Below are positions 1 to 12,828 of a stretch of 64,000 bases of DNA, one piece after another. Numbering within the stretch: position 1 is the stretch's first letter; each line of letters starts with the position of its first letter. The translations under genes and the position numbers were made by a program. This DNA comes from Ustulina deusta (lineage: Eukaryota; Ascomycota; Sordariomycetes; Xylariales; Xylariaceae). The notes below the pieces were generated by a model that worked only from the letters and a program-made list of their open reading frames with translations, searched no databases and had not been told where the DNA came from. The DNA lies in NCBI GenBank assembly GCA_023159155.1, contig JAJNNX010000076.1:1-64000 (forward strand). The letters run 5' to 3'.

Positions 1-3000
1 TTATTAATTCTAAAATTAATAAGTAATACTTAGTAAGCTTAAACTTTTTAAAACAAGTAATAACTAATTAAATTATTTTTTTATTATAATTATTAATAAA
101 TAAAAATAAACTGCTTACTTTATTAATTTAATTTTTAAATAAACAAAAAATACTAATAATTTATTTATAATTACTAAATATAAGTTTTTAAAATATTATT
201 AGTTAATAAACCTTAAAACTATTTTTTAATATATTTTTTTTGTTTTATATATATAGCCTTTTTATATATACTTAAAATAATTAGTAAAACTATAATCTAG
301 CATATATTATTTATATAGTATAATTTTTTAAATATTTAAATTTTTTTTTTTAAAATTTATAACCTAGTAGTTAAAAGTTAATGCTTAATAACCTAGTAGT
401 AAGCATTAAAATTATAAAAAATTATTTAAATATTATTAAAAAAATAAAATTATATACTAGGATTATAGTTATTAAAACAAAGCTTTTTTTTTAATTAATA
501 CTATTAAAAACAAAAAATAATTAGTAATTATTTTATTTTATAAAACTAATTAATTAATAAATAATAATATAAATATATAAAATATATTTTATAGATTTTT
601 TTTTTAAATTAAATTAAATTTTTTTATAATAAATATTTTTATTTTTTAGTCTATTTATAAAAAAATAATAGTTACTAGATTGCTTAAAAAATTAATGCAA
701 AACTAATTAAAAAATGCTTTAATAGCTATGCTTAAATCTAAAAATTTTAATTAAAAATATAAATATTCTAATATATTTAATTTTAATAAATAATACTAAC
801 TTTTTTTAGTAATAAAAAAACTTAAGCTATAATTTATAAAAAATTTATTTACTAATAGATTTTTTTTATATTTTAAAAAAATAATATATATAGTAATATA
901 AAAAGTTATTTTATATTAAACTTTTTATTAGGTAGAAGTTCTAAAAAAAATATAATTTATAAATATATATAGTTAATTAAACAAATATTAAAAAACTTAA
1001 AAATTAAAAAGTTGCTTAAAAAGCACTAAATATACAAAAAAAATAAAAAGTTAAATTATTAAAAATAGATATAAAAACTAAAAAAACTTAGTAATAAAAA
1101 TCTAAAAAAAATAAATAACTAATTAGTTATAGTTTAAGTTAGTTATTATAGTCTAAAAATAAAAACCTAATAATTTAGGAAGTTTATAGTAAGGCTAGTA
1201 TATATATATAAAAAATAAGTCTTTAGTTATAGAATAGAACGTATTTTTAAAAATTTTAAAAATTATAAAACAAAAAGTATAAAAAACGCACGTTTTTATT
1301 TAAAGCTATAAACAACTTTTTTTTTTAGTAAATATAAATAAACAAATAATTAATACAAAATATTAAATAAGAATTAAAAGTTTAATTTTATTAATTAATT
1401 ATTACGTTTTTATTTATATTTATGTATTAAATCTTGACCTAATCTGTACAAAAATCTGCGAGTCAGAAAATGTAGTCCAATATAGGATAATTAGGTAGGT
1501 TTGGTTGGTTTTAGTGTGCAATACGCCAATTAGGAGCCCTGCTCCATTTTATTATTTAATAACTAGTTTTTTTATTATTTCTTTATTTAAAATAAGTATT
1601 CTTTTAAGCTATAAACGTTTATTTTTTATTTTTTAATATTTATTAAAACTATAATTAGCTTTTTTAAACTTAATAATCTAATTTATTATTAAAATATATT
1701 TATATATTAATTAATATATAATTTTTAATAAAAAAGCTATAATTTTAATAATTTTAATTAAAAAGTTTTATTACTATATTTAAATATAACTTTTAAAATA
1801 AATTGACTATAAAATAGATTTTTTAATAATTATAAAAGTTTTTAAAACATAAATAATAAAAAATAATTTAAAAAGTAGTACTAATATAAAATTAATTAAT
1901 ATAATATTAAGCATTAAAATAATAAATTTTAATTTAAATAAAACAAAACTAATAGTTTTAAATTTAAATATAATATATTTAAATATTATTAATTTTATAT
2001 AAATATAAATAAATATAAATAATTTTTTTTAAAATATAAATTATATTTATATATATATAATTACTAATTTTAATATTATATATTTTTTAATAATATATTT
2101 TATAAACTTGTTTTATATATAAGCTTATTTAGTATTTTTTTATATATTTTTATATATAAATTTTTTAATAAAGTACTTAAGCTACTTTTTATAACTTGTT
2201 TAATTTAAAAACTATAATAAAACAAATTATATAATTAGATTTATAATTATATAATAAATTTAAAAATATTAAAGTTTTAAAAAATTATAAAAATTATTTT
2301 AGCATAATTTATTATAACGCTATAAATAAAATAGCTATAAAATTAAAAAAATTATTTTTAAATTTATAATTTAATTTTTAATTTCATTATATAATCTATT
2401 TTATTATAGCTTTTAAATTAATTAAGTTAATTAAAATAACTTAAATATTTTATTAATAAATTTATATAAAAAATATATAAAAAAATATAAAACAAGCTTA
2501 TATTAAAAATAAGCTTATATTATATATTAAGTTAAAATATATTATATTTAAAGACTAAAATTTATAAAAAAAAAAAGTATACTTTTTATAAAAATATTAT
2601 TAGTTTTATAATAAATCTTATAACTATTAAATATAGTTTAATATAAATATTAAAATATTTAATTTATTTTAAATTAAAATTATTATCAATTTAATTATTA
2701 TTTTAAACTATAATAACTTAATTAATTATATAATAAAAAACTATTATAATATTAAAAAACAAAATAAGTTTTTTTTTAAATTAATAAACAGTAGTACTAT
2801 TTAATTTTAAAAATTAATTATATAAATAGGTATAAATTAATTCTAATTATTTTATTAAATTTACTTAAGTTTATTTTATTTTTTTATATTTATAATATAT
2901 ATTATAAGTATTAAACTTTTTATAAAAAATTAATATATAATTTATAAAACATGTAATTTAATTAATACTAATAAAGTTATTTTTTTATTTTATTAATAAT

Positions 3001-3417
3001 GAATTAACTATATTTTAAATTTAATAAATTTAAAAAAATATATATATATATCTAAATTAATAATAATACAAATAATTAATTATTTTTTAGTTTTAAAAAC
3101 TTTATTTAATATATTTTTCTTTTTATATTTAAATATAATATTAATAATTTAGTAATAAATTTTTTTTTAAAAATAAAGTATATTTTTATAAGCTTATAAA
3201 TATTAATAAATTAGCTATAAAAGTTTTATTTAATTAATTATAATATTTAAAATAAATACTTTATAATTAAAAAATAAAACTTTTAAATAGCTATTAAAAT
3301 ATTTATTTATATTTATTAAATTTTAAATCTAACTATATAATTTATTTTATTAATATATTTATATAAAAATATATATAAAAAAAATATAAAATAAGCTTAT
3401 ATAAAAAACTAGCTTAT
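1..3417. repeat. AT-rich RIP-degraded repeat block, left part
   Basis: This stretch is almost pure A and T, dominated by TpA and ApT steps, with stop codons in every frame and no usable ORF. That is what repeat-induced point mutation leaves in filamentous ascomycetes. Related AT-rich sequences recur inside it, for example around 2105-2165 (inverted), 2455-2530 and 3340-3417, so it is built from decayed copies of one or more repeats. No TTAGGG telomere repeat is present. A single less AT-biased island lies at about 1425-1555. I see no gene here. Confidence 0.8.
2100..2530. repeat. Imperfect long inverted repeat (decayed MITE-like)
   Basis: The left arm (about 2100-2260) and the right arm (about 2370-2530) are imperfect reverse complements, folding around about 2310. 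Both arms carry a long TATA-rich stretch, an AAGCTTAT motif and a matching AAAACTATAATAAAA-type core. The differences are mostly transitions, as RIP would produce. Sequence like the right arm is found again at about 3340-3417, so this is a repeated element and not a unique hairpin. Low sequence complexity limits certainty. Confidence 0.45.
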
Positions 3418-3704
3418 TGTTGGAATAACTGGCATTAGTTACAACTATATTGTATACCCGCGTATTGCGCGGGTAAACAGATATTTTTGTACGGAGACTA
3501 TCAGCTGTAGGAACCTTATTTCTTTTTATTGTTTTAGCTCGTACGCTAGTAGAATTTTCTCCTTAAAAGGAATTCTGTTTTATACGAAGTATTCTTTTTT
3601 TTTTTTCTTTTAGTACAGGATTTAGATATAGTATAATATAATACATTCTATTAATGCACGTTTATTTGCTTTTATATATAATATCATACATAGCTTATTT
3701 AATA
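3418..3704 (+). repeat. 5' LTR of the copia element
   Basis: A 287-bp repeat starting TGTTGGAATA and ending TTTAATA, aligning end to end with 10556-10842. Differences between the copies are almost all transitions; for example, the CGCGTATTGCGCGGG region here is CACATCACGCAAA in the other copy. The target-site copy CTTAT precedes it at 3413-3417. Confidence 0.9.
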
Positions 3705-4019
3705 CTAATTAGTAGTTACTAAAACACTCTTAACCTAACTACAAAAGTACTATAGATTAGCAAAAGTAAAAATAAAGCTAAGCTTTCTATAAACAGAAAG
3801 GACTTTATATCGCACTTTATTTTTTTACTATATAACAATTACTTTTTTTAACTAGTTAACATATATTGTTCAAAAATAAAACAAATATAACCTTTTTCTT
3901 TGGACTAATAGGATATTCGCTTGTTATATAAAAAACAAAAAGATCTATTTCTCTATCGCACAATACAACCTTTTTTTTCGGACTAACAGGGTATTATACA
4001 AAAAAAAAAAAGATAGCAC

Positions 4020-7000
4020 ATAATTATGCTACTTTTAATTACATTGTTGTACAACAGCCAGATAAACTTTTTAACCCCCCCCCCCCCCCCCCCTCACCTC
4101 ACCATAACGCAAGAAATACCAAGCACTTTAGCGGAGTCTACCAAGTTACGCTTAAACTTTATATATAAAAAACTTGCCGAAAATATTAGTATTAGTACAA
4201 AAACTATACGAAACTATATTAACCTTAATCTTTAAAGCAAAAACTTTAATAAATCTTATACAAGTAAAATTATAATAAATATATAGTTTATTTATTAATT
4301 TATTAAATATTAAAACATAAAAAGGTCCGGACAGCTATTCTAAAAAGCGTTTAAAAAAAATTTCGAAAAATAAATAGTAGATTATTTTTATACGATCTAC
4401 TAAGATATATATGCAAAGTTTATAATAATAGTTAAAAAAAAAAGCGTATAAAGGCCAGTCAAAAAAAACGCGGCTCACAAACAACTTGCTACAATTATAC
4501 AAAGCAAATTTAAAATTATTAAATTTCTAGGATTTCTAACCCAAATAGCTTAAATATTTATTGCATAACAACTATTAGTCTTTTTTATACCTAATTAATA
4601 ACTCCAAGCTACTCCTTAGAAGACCCCTCAGCCTACCCCAACCCTTTAACCTATTATACAAATAGAACTAAGACTAGAAATCAGACAACCAGAACTTATA
4701 TAGCCTAAACTAATACTTATCTAAAATATATAATTCTAACCTTATAAGAACTAAAACTTTAAGCATATATAACTAACTATAAAAGCTTAGCACACGCTAG
4801 AAATAATATATAATTATACGCCAAAAATAGGCTATAAACTAAACTTCTAACTAGTATATAAGTATCCTATAGTCCATAACTTTTTTTAGACCCTTGTACC
4901 ACAAACGTACTTTCGTATAATATTAGAACCTATATTAAACAGCTCTTTTTTAGATTTACTTCCTATAAAGAACATACAAAATAGACCACTTTTGTCTAAA
5001 AAGTATATTGTTTTCTTAAAAATATAAAAAAAAAAAAGAACTATACAAGCTATTTATATAACCTACTTTATAATAAAGCACGCTTATTTATAAATATTTA
5101 TTAATAGTTCAAAATAATAAAAAATTAATACTATACTATATTTTTAAACATTTTAGAAAACTTTATAAAAAAATATTATATATATTATATTAGACTAAGA
5201 AAAACATAGTATAAAATCTATCGTATAATAAATAGTTATTTTAATAATAATATAAATTATAACTAATACTGGGCTAATTAGACTTTAATTATGTTTGTAT
5301 AAATAAATAAAAAAAACCTAAAATCAGCACTACACGAAGTACTAAAACTCATAATTAACAAACTTATAAAAGTATAGCAAATATTTAGTATAAGCTATTA
5401 AAAAAAAATCTAACTAGGCATAACTATTATATAAGCATATTAAGAAATACCTGAACTAGTTATAGCATTTGTATTCTAGAAGCCAACATACAAAAGTTTT
5501 TTTTTTGACCTCCGAGCATATATTCAAGTAACAACAGATAATATACCGAAGCATTTCGTACAAAAAAATAATAATGTTTATTTTACTAATAAGAAGTATA
5601 ACTAAAGTTATTATACAAAAAGCTACTAATCTAGATTTTTTAGATTATTAAGCAAGCTAAACATATAATAAAACTATTTAAAAAACCAGAACTTTAAAAA
5701 TAACTATACAAATAAAAAATGCTTTATATATTAAAAGAAAAAATATTAGTTAACAAAATATACCTCCCAAAAATAGGCTTGTACAAAAAGCTAGTACTTT
5801 AATTTATACAAAATAATATATAATATTAAACCTATACCTAAAAAGTTTTTAATATACTTAATAAAGTATAAAAAGCACCCAGAGTTAGACAAAAGCAACA
5901 AAAATATAAACAAAGAATTTGAAAGCTAGTTTATTTAATTCCTAATAGATAATATATTTATGTATTATACAACTAAAAAAAATATTTAAAACTATAAGAC
6001 AGATGTTCTATTTAACTAGTTTACTTTAAATGACTAGTATTATATAAAATATTAAAGCAAACTATAGAATATAGGCGCTTCGAACTATTTAATAGTAGGG
6101 AAAGCATAACTAGAGGCCTATATTAGATTATACCTTTATATAAAGGTTAACTAGATACTAGGAACTATATATATTAGGTTCAGCAGTAGTAGTATAATTT
6201 TAACTATAAGTACTGTACAAATGAAAAATATTTTTAGTATAACAATATATTATATTTTGGATAGTCCAATACTATTTCTGTTTTCCCTAAAGGATACCAA
6301 TTGCCTATAAATATACTTTAATAATATAAAAGATATTATTATACAAAAAAACAGTAAGACTATTTTTATTATATATAAATAAGAATACCTATTTTTTAAT
6401 ATTAGACCGCATAAAACTAGTATATTCTTTATAAAAACAGAACTATAATAGTTTTACTGCTAATTTAAACACTTTTATACAAAAAGATTATATAAAATGC
6501 TTAGTTATATAAGGCATAATATTAACTATTTAATTCTAGAAAAGATTTAGAAGTTCTGCTATTATTGCTAGTTATATAAATAAGCACCTTAATATTTTAA
6601 GTTTTTAATTAAGAACAATTATAATTTTAATTACAAAATAATAATTAATACTATATAAATAAACAATAAATAAGTTTTTTATATAATTAATACTATTATA
6701 TTGTTCTAAGTAACAATATTCCTTAAATCAATATTTATACGAAACATTTAAGAAGCGCTATACAAATATTAGATTAATGTATACTAAAGACCTTCTAATA
6801 ATATTATATATAACCTAAGTATAAACTTCTTATTTAAAAAGTTTTAGAACCAAACTAGAATTATAAGCTCTTAGTATTATATAATGCCTATTAAAATATA
6901 CTAAGCAATAGGTAAGATCAAAAGGGCATATAGCCCATTCCGCTATATATATAACATATTAAAAGCTAAAATTAGTTATTATATAAAAAACAAATTAATT

Positions 7001-9130
7001 CTATAAATAGTAATTAAAGCTTTAAATAATACTGCTAGGCCGAATGGCCTTATATTAACCCTTCTGGTTTTTAAAACATACCCTAAAATTAACCAGAACT
7101 TACTTCTTTTGCCTAACATTATATAAAGAGCAGAAGTTATAAAAAAAGCTATAAAAATATTATATATAAAAAAAGCAAAAGTTAAAATTAACCGTATGAT
7201 TAACTAGCATAACGGACCAGTTTTATATAATATACTATTGTTTCCTTTCCGAAGCAAAGTCCTAGTATAGCAGGAAAAAAAAAGCTAGGACAGACTATAC
7301 AAAATAAAATCTATCAAAAGATTAAATATAATTATTAACTTAACAAATAGCCTAATACAGTTTAAATAGACCTAAATTAAGCCTTACTACTATATAACTA
7401 AAAAAATACCTTTAAACAATTAGGATAAAGAGGCAAAAAATATATAACTTTTTTAGGAGCTTAATATATAAAGAAAATAGGGACACTTCTGGAAAGCTAT
7501 ATAATTTTTTATAACTTTTATATAATAGATTAGCCAACTATTCCTAACCCTTAAAAAGGAATAGAACTATGCCCTAGCTATTAAATTGTGTAAAAATAGT
7601 ATAATTAATATACTTAGTAGACTATTTAAAGAATTAGACATTATAAAAATTAACAACCTTGTTGCACGAGGCGTATTTTAGTTTGTAAAATATAACCTAG
7701 CTAAGCATAACAATACCTAGATCTTTAAGTTCCGGCTTATATAAGAGATCAAAAAAAAGATAATTAAGCCGTACAAAAAGTCCTGACTTATTATATAAAG
7801 CTACAACAATAAGGATAAAAAAATAGTTTTTACTTAATCGCCTATGATTTAGCAGATAAACTAGTAACTATTTTTTATACTAGGTTTTTTTTTAATCTAC
7901 AATTTTAATGTTTTAAGCAAGCTCCAAAATATTATATAGGCATACATATAATCGAAGAACAAGCTAGCCAAAAAAATTATTATATAACTGCTATCTAAAC
8001 TAAAGTTAAAATATCCTAACAGAACAATCCTTTAGATTGTACGACTATTATATAGATTTATAGAATCAAAGCTATACTAGTTCAAAACGTACTACTAGCA
8101 CTACTATAAAAAACTAGGGATAATTATTTTTATATATAACCTATATCTTTTGTTTATAGAAAATCTATTATATAATTTTAGTATTACTAGCTTATAAATA
8201 GATAATATGTTTAGTTTTGTAATTTTAGGCTTTTTAGAAAAAAAAATATATAAATTTTAATAAGCTAAGTTTTATATAAAACTAAAAAAAGCACTTTAGT
8301 AAGACTACTTTATAAAGTTTAATAATAGATAAATTATATTATTATTTAAAAAAAAAATCATTTTAACTTAGAAAGGCTAAGCGAACTAATTAAACCTGGT
8401 TAACCTTTGTACGGCTAACTTTGCCTAGCAATATATTTTGTAACAAGTAAAAAGGACATATATTAGTAGTATTTGCTAGCTAAAAGTAGCATACAACTTA
8501 TGTATTACTGCTTAAATAACAGACCCTATACTACACAATATTAAGAATTTAAACAAAAAGATTTAATAGCAAATAGATAACTATAACTATAGCTTAACAT
8601 TTATATTATTCGATTTATACAATATAAAACTGTTTATTTTTATGGACAGATTGTTTATAAATAATATAGATATGACTTTTTAGCTTAGATTTATTATTAT
8701 ATTAGGTATAGAGCGCTATACAAAAAAAAATTTAAGTTTTAAAATTAAAAGCAATATTATATACTAGAACTTAAATAAATATAAATAAATAACTAGAAGC
8801 ATACTTACGAATAAATTATACAGCATAGTTAACAGATTCAATAGTACTATTGCTTTTTATATAATACTTTAGAAGATTATAGCTTTGCTAGAATTGCTTC
8901 TAATTTTAGCTATTTTATATTTAGACTTAAAGTTATTATATAATTATTTAGTAAAGCTAGATATAATATAAAAAAAACAGTTAATAATTAATATTATATT
9001 TTTTTGCAAGTTATACAAAAAAAAAGAAATCTTTGAAGTATAATAGATTAACGGAAAAGACAACCTAGCTAACACGTTTACAAAACAAACGCCGAACTAG
9101 GCACTAAAAACCTTTGTTTTAATAAATAAG
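4020..9130 (+). pseudogene. Degraded copia gag-pol coding region
   Basis: Around 7770-7862 a plus-strand frame reads KS*LII*SYNNKDKKIVF and continues T*SP. Restoring each stop by a C-to-T reversal (tga from cga, taa from caa) is consistent with the start of a fungal copia reverse transcriptase. Around 8185-8370 more RT-like sequence follows (FIKFNN, ILTQKG). Around 9038-9110 the frame reads EV*WINGKDNLANTFTK, the conserved C-terminal end of copia RNase H. The upstream gag, protease and integrase parts are too mutated for me to delimit, so the left boundary is approximate. The 5' region has a C-run at about 4075-4093. Confidence 0.75.
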
Positions 9131-9373
9131 CTAACTATACAAATTAAAACATTTATTAAATAAATATAAAAAGTTATTATATAAGTATAGCATTTATAAA
9201 AAAAAAAAGAATTAGAATAATAAAGGCAACATATAATATATTGATTTTAAATAAAAATAATATAAACCTTACTTTATTCCTTTCTAAATATTTATTTTTT
9301 TATTGTATAACTAAAAACCCCCTATAAAACCTTCTTTTTTTTATATATAGTAACTGCATTAAGCATTGTGTGA

Positions 9374-9574
9374 TTGCCATATATACGTAGCGCAAATATT
9401 ACGTTAGAATCTGACGATCTAGCAATAGCTATAGAACAGGAAGCTACCACAGGCCGCACAAGCATTCTATATATAAGCAGCAATAGTAGTACTGCGCGAC
9501 TAGATAAGAACTGTACAAAAGTAACCCTTGCAACAAAAGATTTGTGCGATCATAAGCGTAAGCAATTTAGTTAA
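9374..9574 (+). other. Short open frame in the 3' internal region of the copia element
   Basis: A 66-codon frame lies between the RNase H remnant and the 3' LTR. It is noticeably less AT-rich than its surroundings, and its first codon is an alternative start (ttg), not ATG. The translated peptide is hydrophilic (IEQEATTGRTSILYIS), and I do not recognise it. It may be a remnant of an extra 3' ORF of the element or chance. There is no evidence of expression. Confidence 0.2.
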
Positions 9575-9845
9575 TAACACCTAAATCTGAATATTGACCA
9601 AGGGCAGAGCGGCAATTTAAGCTTTATTAGCCTACATACAAAAAGCTAATATATTAGTAATATATATAAATATACCGTACAAAGCAAGAATAAATATTTA
9701 TATTAATATATAACACAGCAAAAAAGCAACAATTATTTGGATTGTTTGTTAGTAATAGTATAACGTTATATCCGGGCTCCTATTTAATAATAGTAAGTAT
9801 ATAACTACTATTGCTAAATAGCTAGATAGCGTCCATTGTATAAGT

Positions 9846-9914
9846 GTGTGTGTATATATATATATATATGTGTATGTGTGTGGGTGCAGGTGTGTATATA
9901 TATATATATATATA
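9846..9914. repeat. (TG)n/(TA)n microsatellite
   Basis: Alternating GTGTGTG and TATATATA tracts, with the TG part flanked on both sides by TA runs. The TA tracts look like RIP-converted CA/TG repeats. Confidence 0.7.
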
Positions 9915-10555
9915 AGGATGGACCGATATATAAAGCAGTAGATTATAAAAGCAACAAAAAATAAAAAATAGCAAAGAACTTGAATGCTTTTTTATATTTG
10001 GGCTTTTTTACGTATAAGCTAATATATATTTGTTTACTTTTACGTTCTTTTTATACAAAATAACGTATATTTGTTTACTACTTTTACGTTTTTTTTATAC
10101 GAAGCAATATATATTTGCTTACTTTTGCGTTCTTTTTATATAAAAGATGTTTGTTAACTTAGCTATATATACACTATACTAAAAGCTTTAACTAGCAATT
10201 GCCTATATAAAGCCTACTAATTAAACAAGCTAGCTAATTACAAACCTTGCTAGCGCACAGATTAGAAGTACCCGGTTTAGCTTCGACCTGGATGGCTACC
10301 AAATAACCTCTAGCCTATATTTTTAGTTAATTATATAGCTAAAACATCAGTTTTATAATCCTGCCTTTTGCGATTATATTTAAAACAAACAACTAAATAA
10401 TTTAGCTATTATATATAAAGCTAAATTGCTAATCTGATTAATATACTTATTAAATAAAATATTATATATATATTCTAGTTAGTTATATAGTACGTAATTA
10501 TTTTTTTTTTTTTTTTGTATAATAAGCAGTTATAACTAAAAAAAAAAATAGCTAG

Positions 10556-10842
10556 TATTAAAATAACTGGCATTAGTTATAACTATATCGTATACTTACA
10601 CATCACGCAAATAAACAGATATTTTCGTACAAAGACTATTAGCTATAGGAACTTTATTTTTTTTTATTGTTTTAGCTTATATGCTAGCAGAATTTTTTCT
10701 TTAAAAGGAATTCTGTTTCGTACAAAGCATTTTTTTTTTTTTTTCTTTCGGTACAAGATTTAAATATAGTACAATACAGTATATTCTATTAATACGTATT
10801 TATTTGCTTTTATATATAATATCGTACATAGCCTATTTAATA
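10556..10842 (+). repeat. 3' LTR of the copia element
   Basis: A 287-bp partner of 3418-3704, the same length to the base, followed by the second target-site copy CTTAT at 10843-10847. It is more heavily transition-mutated at its first bases (TATTAA for TGTTGG). Confidence 0.9.
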
Positions 10843-10915
10843 CTTATATTATATATTATAAAATAAAACAAAAATATAAAATAAACTTATATAAAAAATA
10901 AGTTTATATTATAAA

Positions 10916-11262
10916 TTTATTATTATTATTATTATTATTATTTAATATAATTAAACAAAAAAAGTATATTTTAGATATATTTATTAGTTTTATAAGCCCT
11001 AGTTATATTAACTAAACTTAGCTTTATATATTCTATTTTATAAATAATGTTTTAGCTATATTATAATATTTTTTATACTAAATATAACTTATTTTATTTT
11101 AATATTCTAACTTTTTTTTTAGCTTTATTTAATATTATTATTTATTTATTATTATTTATTATTATTTATTTATTATTATTTATTATTATTTATTATTATT
11201 TATTATTATTTATTATTATTTATTATTATTTATTATTATTTATTATTATTTATTATTATCTA
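10916..11262. repeat. ATT and TTATTATT(TA) microsatellite tracts
   Basis: A short (ATT)n run lies at 10916-10942 and a long array of TTTATTATTA-type 10-mers at about 11133-11260. Low-complexity AT-rich sequence lies between them. This marks the right edge of the RIP block. Confidence 0.75.
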
Positions 11263-11273
11263 TAGTAGTAACA

Positions 11274-11369
11274 GCTAAATATAGACCTGGCTAAATATAG
11301 ACCTGGCCGAATATAAACCTGGCCGAATATAGACCTAGCCGAACACAGACCTGGCCGATCACAAACCTG
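11274..11369. repeat. 16-bp minisatellite, six units
   Basis: Six tandem copies of a 16-bp unit, GCTAAATATAGACCTG. Later units drift to GCCGAATATAGACCT and GCCGAACACAGACCTG. Unit differences are almost exclusively C/T and G/A, so the array grades from AT-rich copies on the left to GC-richer copies on the right. Confidence 0.85.
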
Positions 11370-12828
11370 GCTATTGTTTTTATTCACACTATATACTTGT
11401 CCCAAAACAGACAAACATGGCCTAAACCCTTGCTTACCCGGACATTAGGGTGTACCTAACAACAAAAAAATCGTTTTTGAACAGTTACCCCTCTCGGACG
11501 CCGTAGGTATGTAACGAATAACTCCACTTGAATGATTTCCCAATTTACAAACACGACCTTACTCAATTTCCCAGTGTGAGAAAAGGTACAGGTACGTACC
11601 TCGCCAAGTAGAAAGTTGAGAACCTTAAAACTTAGTACACGGAGTACAGATATGGAAGTGGGTATAGTCCAGGATAAAAAAAGAAGCAGGGGCTAAAACA
11701 CTACTGGATACAAGAGACAGTATGAGATAATTAGTACGGAACCCACTGTAAGAAGTAATATTAGAAGCACTTCCCCCGTACTTTGCCACACTTGACCAAA
11801 CTTCCCTTACCACGAGTACCGCCGAAGGTAAACCAAGATCGCGAGAAATCCCCACTCCAACCATTCGAACAAATTAGTCTTTAATATCTCATCAATATGC
11901 CAAACGGCTAGTATAAAACCGTGCCTAACCTTTATCTCCGGTTCCGAAAACTACAATAAAAACAATAACTGCATGAACACAACACAAAAGAATAACCGGG
12001 ATACACGTAGCTCTAGACCATTCGGCTGTTTAACCGCGGTTTTGATCAAGTAATTTTTAATATTTGTTAACCTTAGTTCATCTTATATATCAAGAGACGA
12101 AGGGGATACGTGTAGTCTCCGACTTTAGAGTTATAGGGGAAGGATAGCGAGCCGAATGCCCGAGCCGTACGGGATTTCTTCAACACCGCGGAGGTTTCTC
12201 TATTGCAGAATTAACTGGATAACGGGATAGTTAACAGTCTGTATGTAGACCGCAGAGGGGGCATTCAAAGGCTGCGAAGCTCTCAGCAATTGTTATTGAG
12301 CTAGTGGGCTAAAGATGTTGTAGAAGAAATAGAAGTAATTGACACAGAACCCATTGTGAGGGTGATAAAGGCATTACCCCCGTAGCTTCCTACAATAGCA
12401 TAAATAAGACACTTTCAATTGCTGGCGACGGTATCCTTGTCTAACTACACACTCAGGTGGATGGCAAGATAGGGATCAAAATAATTGGTGAAAGAATTTG
12501 GCATCGAGATAAACTATTGCCAGCCATTCCTTTCCAGAGGCGCTAACGTCTCAGGTATCATGCTCCATACCGCATACGTCGACTGCCAGCCGAAAGACTT
12601 TAGAGTATGCCCAAACGTGGTGGTACCTTGTCACTCCTGCAGATGGTTCATCAGTCCAATGCATATCTGAGCAGGATAGCCCTCATTCTTGCTTGCTAAT
12701 CACTATATGAGCCCGCACCCTTTACCACTTTATTCCCTGTATCATATTGGAGCTTTTCCCTTCGACTGATTCTTGAGGAGCTGAGACAACCACTCAAGGC
12801 TACCAGCCCTCGGAGTTGCTGTTGCAAG
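11370..12828. other. Transition zone with decayed gene fragments, no intact gene
   Basis: Base composition returns to normal here. On the minus strand a 79-codon open frame (11625-11864) contains the stretch AKYGGSASNITS. A related stretch, GSYGGNAFITLTMGS, occurs at about 12340-12390 on the same strand. The underlying DNA is recognisably similar, suggesting two diverged copies of the same exon. No complete gene model could be built. Confidence 0.35.
12290..12665 (-). pseudogene. Probable remnant of a small protein gene
   Basis: The minus strand reads protein-like sequence from about 12662: MHWTDEPSAGVTRYHH, then VWAYSKVFRLAVDVCG. It is stopped by a TGA and then continues after it as VSASGKEWLAIVYLDAKFF. 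Further downstream comes the GSYGGNAFITLT segment that resembles the fragment at 11625-11864. The stop and the frame breaks point to a decayed gene. I do not recognise the family. Confidence 0.3.

Larger units (their letters stand above)
3418..10842 (+). mobile_element. Ty1/copia-type LTR retrotransposon, RIP-inactivated
   Basis: This is a complete 7.4-kb LTR element. Both LTRs are 287 bp. The 5-bp target duplication CTTAT lies immediately outside, at 3413-3417 and 10843-10847. The left LTR starts TGTTGG; in the right copy this is TATTAA, a G-to-A change as RIP gives on one strand. The interior retains copia-type reverse transcriptase and RNase H vestiges in the plus orientation, in the order RT then RNase H. 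All coding frames are broken by many stops, nearly all explained by C-to-T changes. It is not capable of autonomous movement. It sits inside an older AT-rich repeat. Confidence 0.9.

Noticed and set aside
1..3417. Telomere or centromere at the left edge
   Set aside because: No TTAGGG arrays and no satellite array; the AT richness is explained by RIP of dispersed repeats.
10916..11369. CRISPR-like array
   Set aside because: Repeats are directly tandem without spacers, and the organism is a fungus; these are microsatellite and minisatellite tracts.
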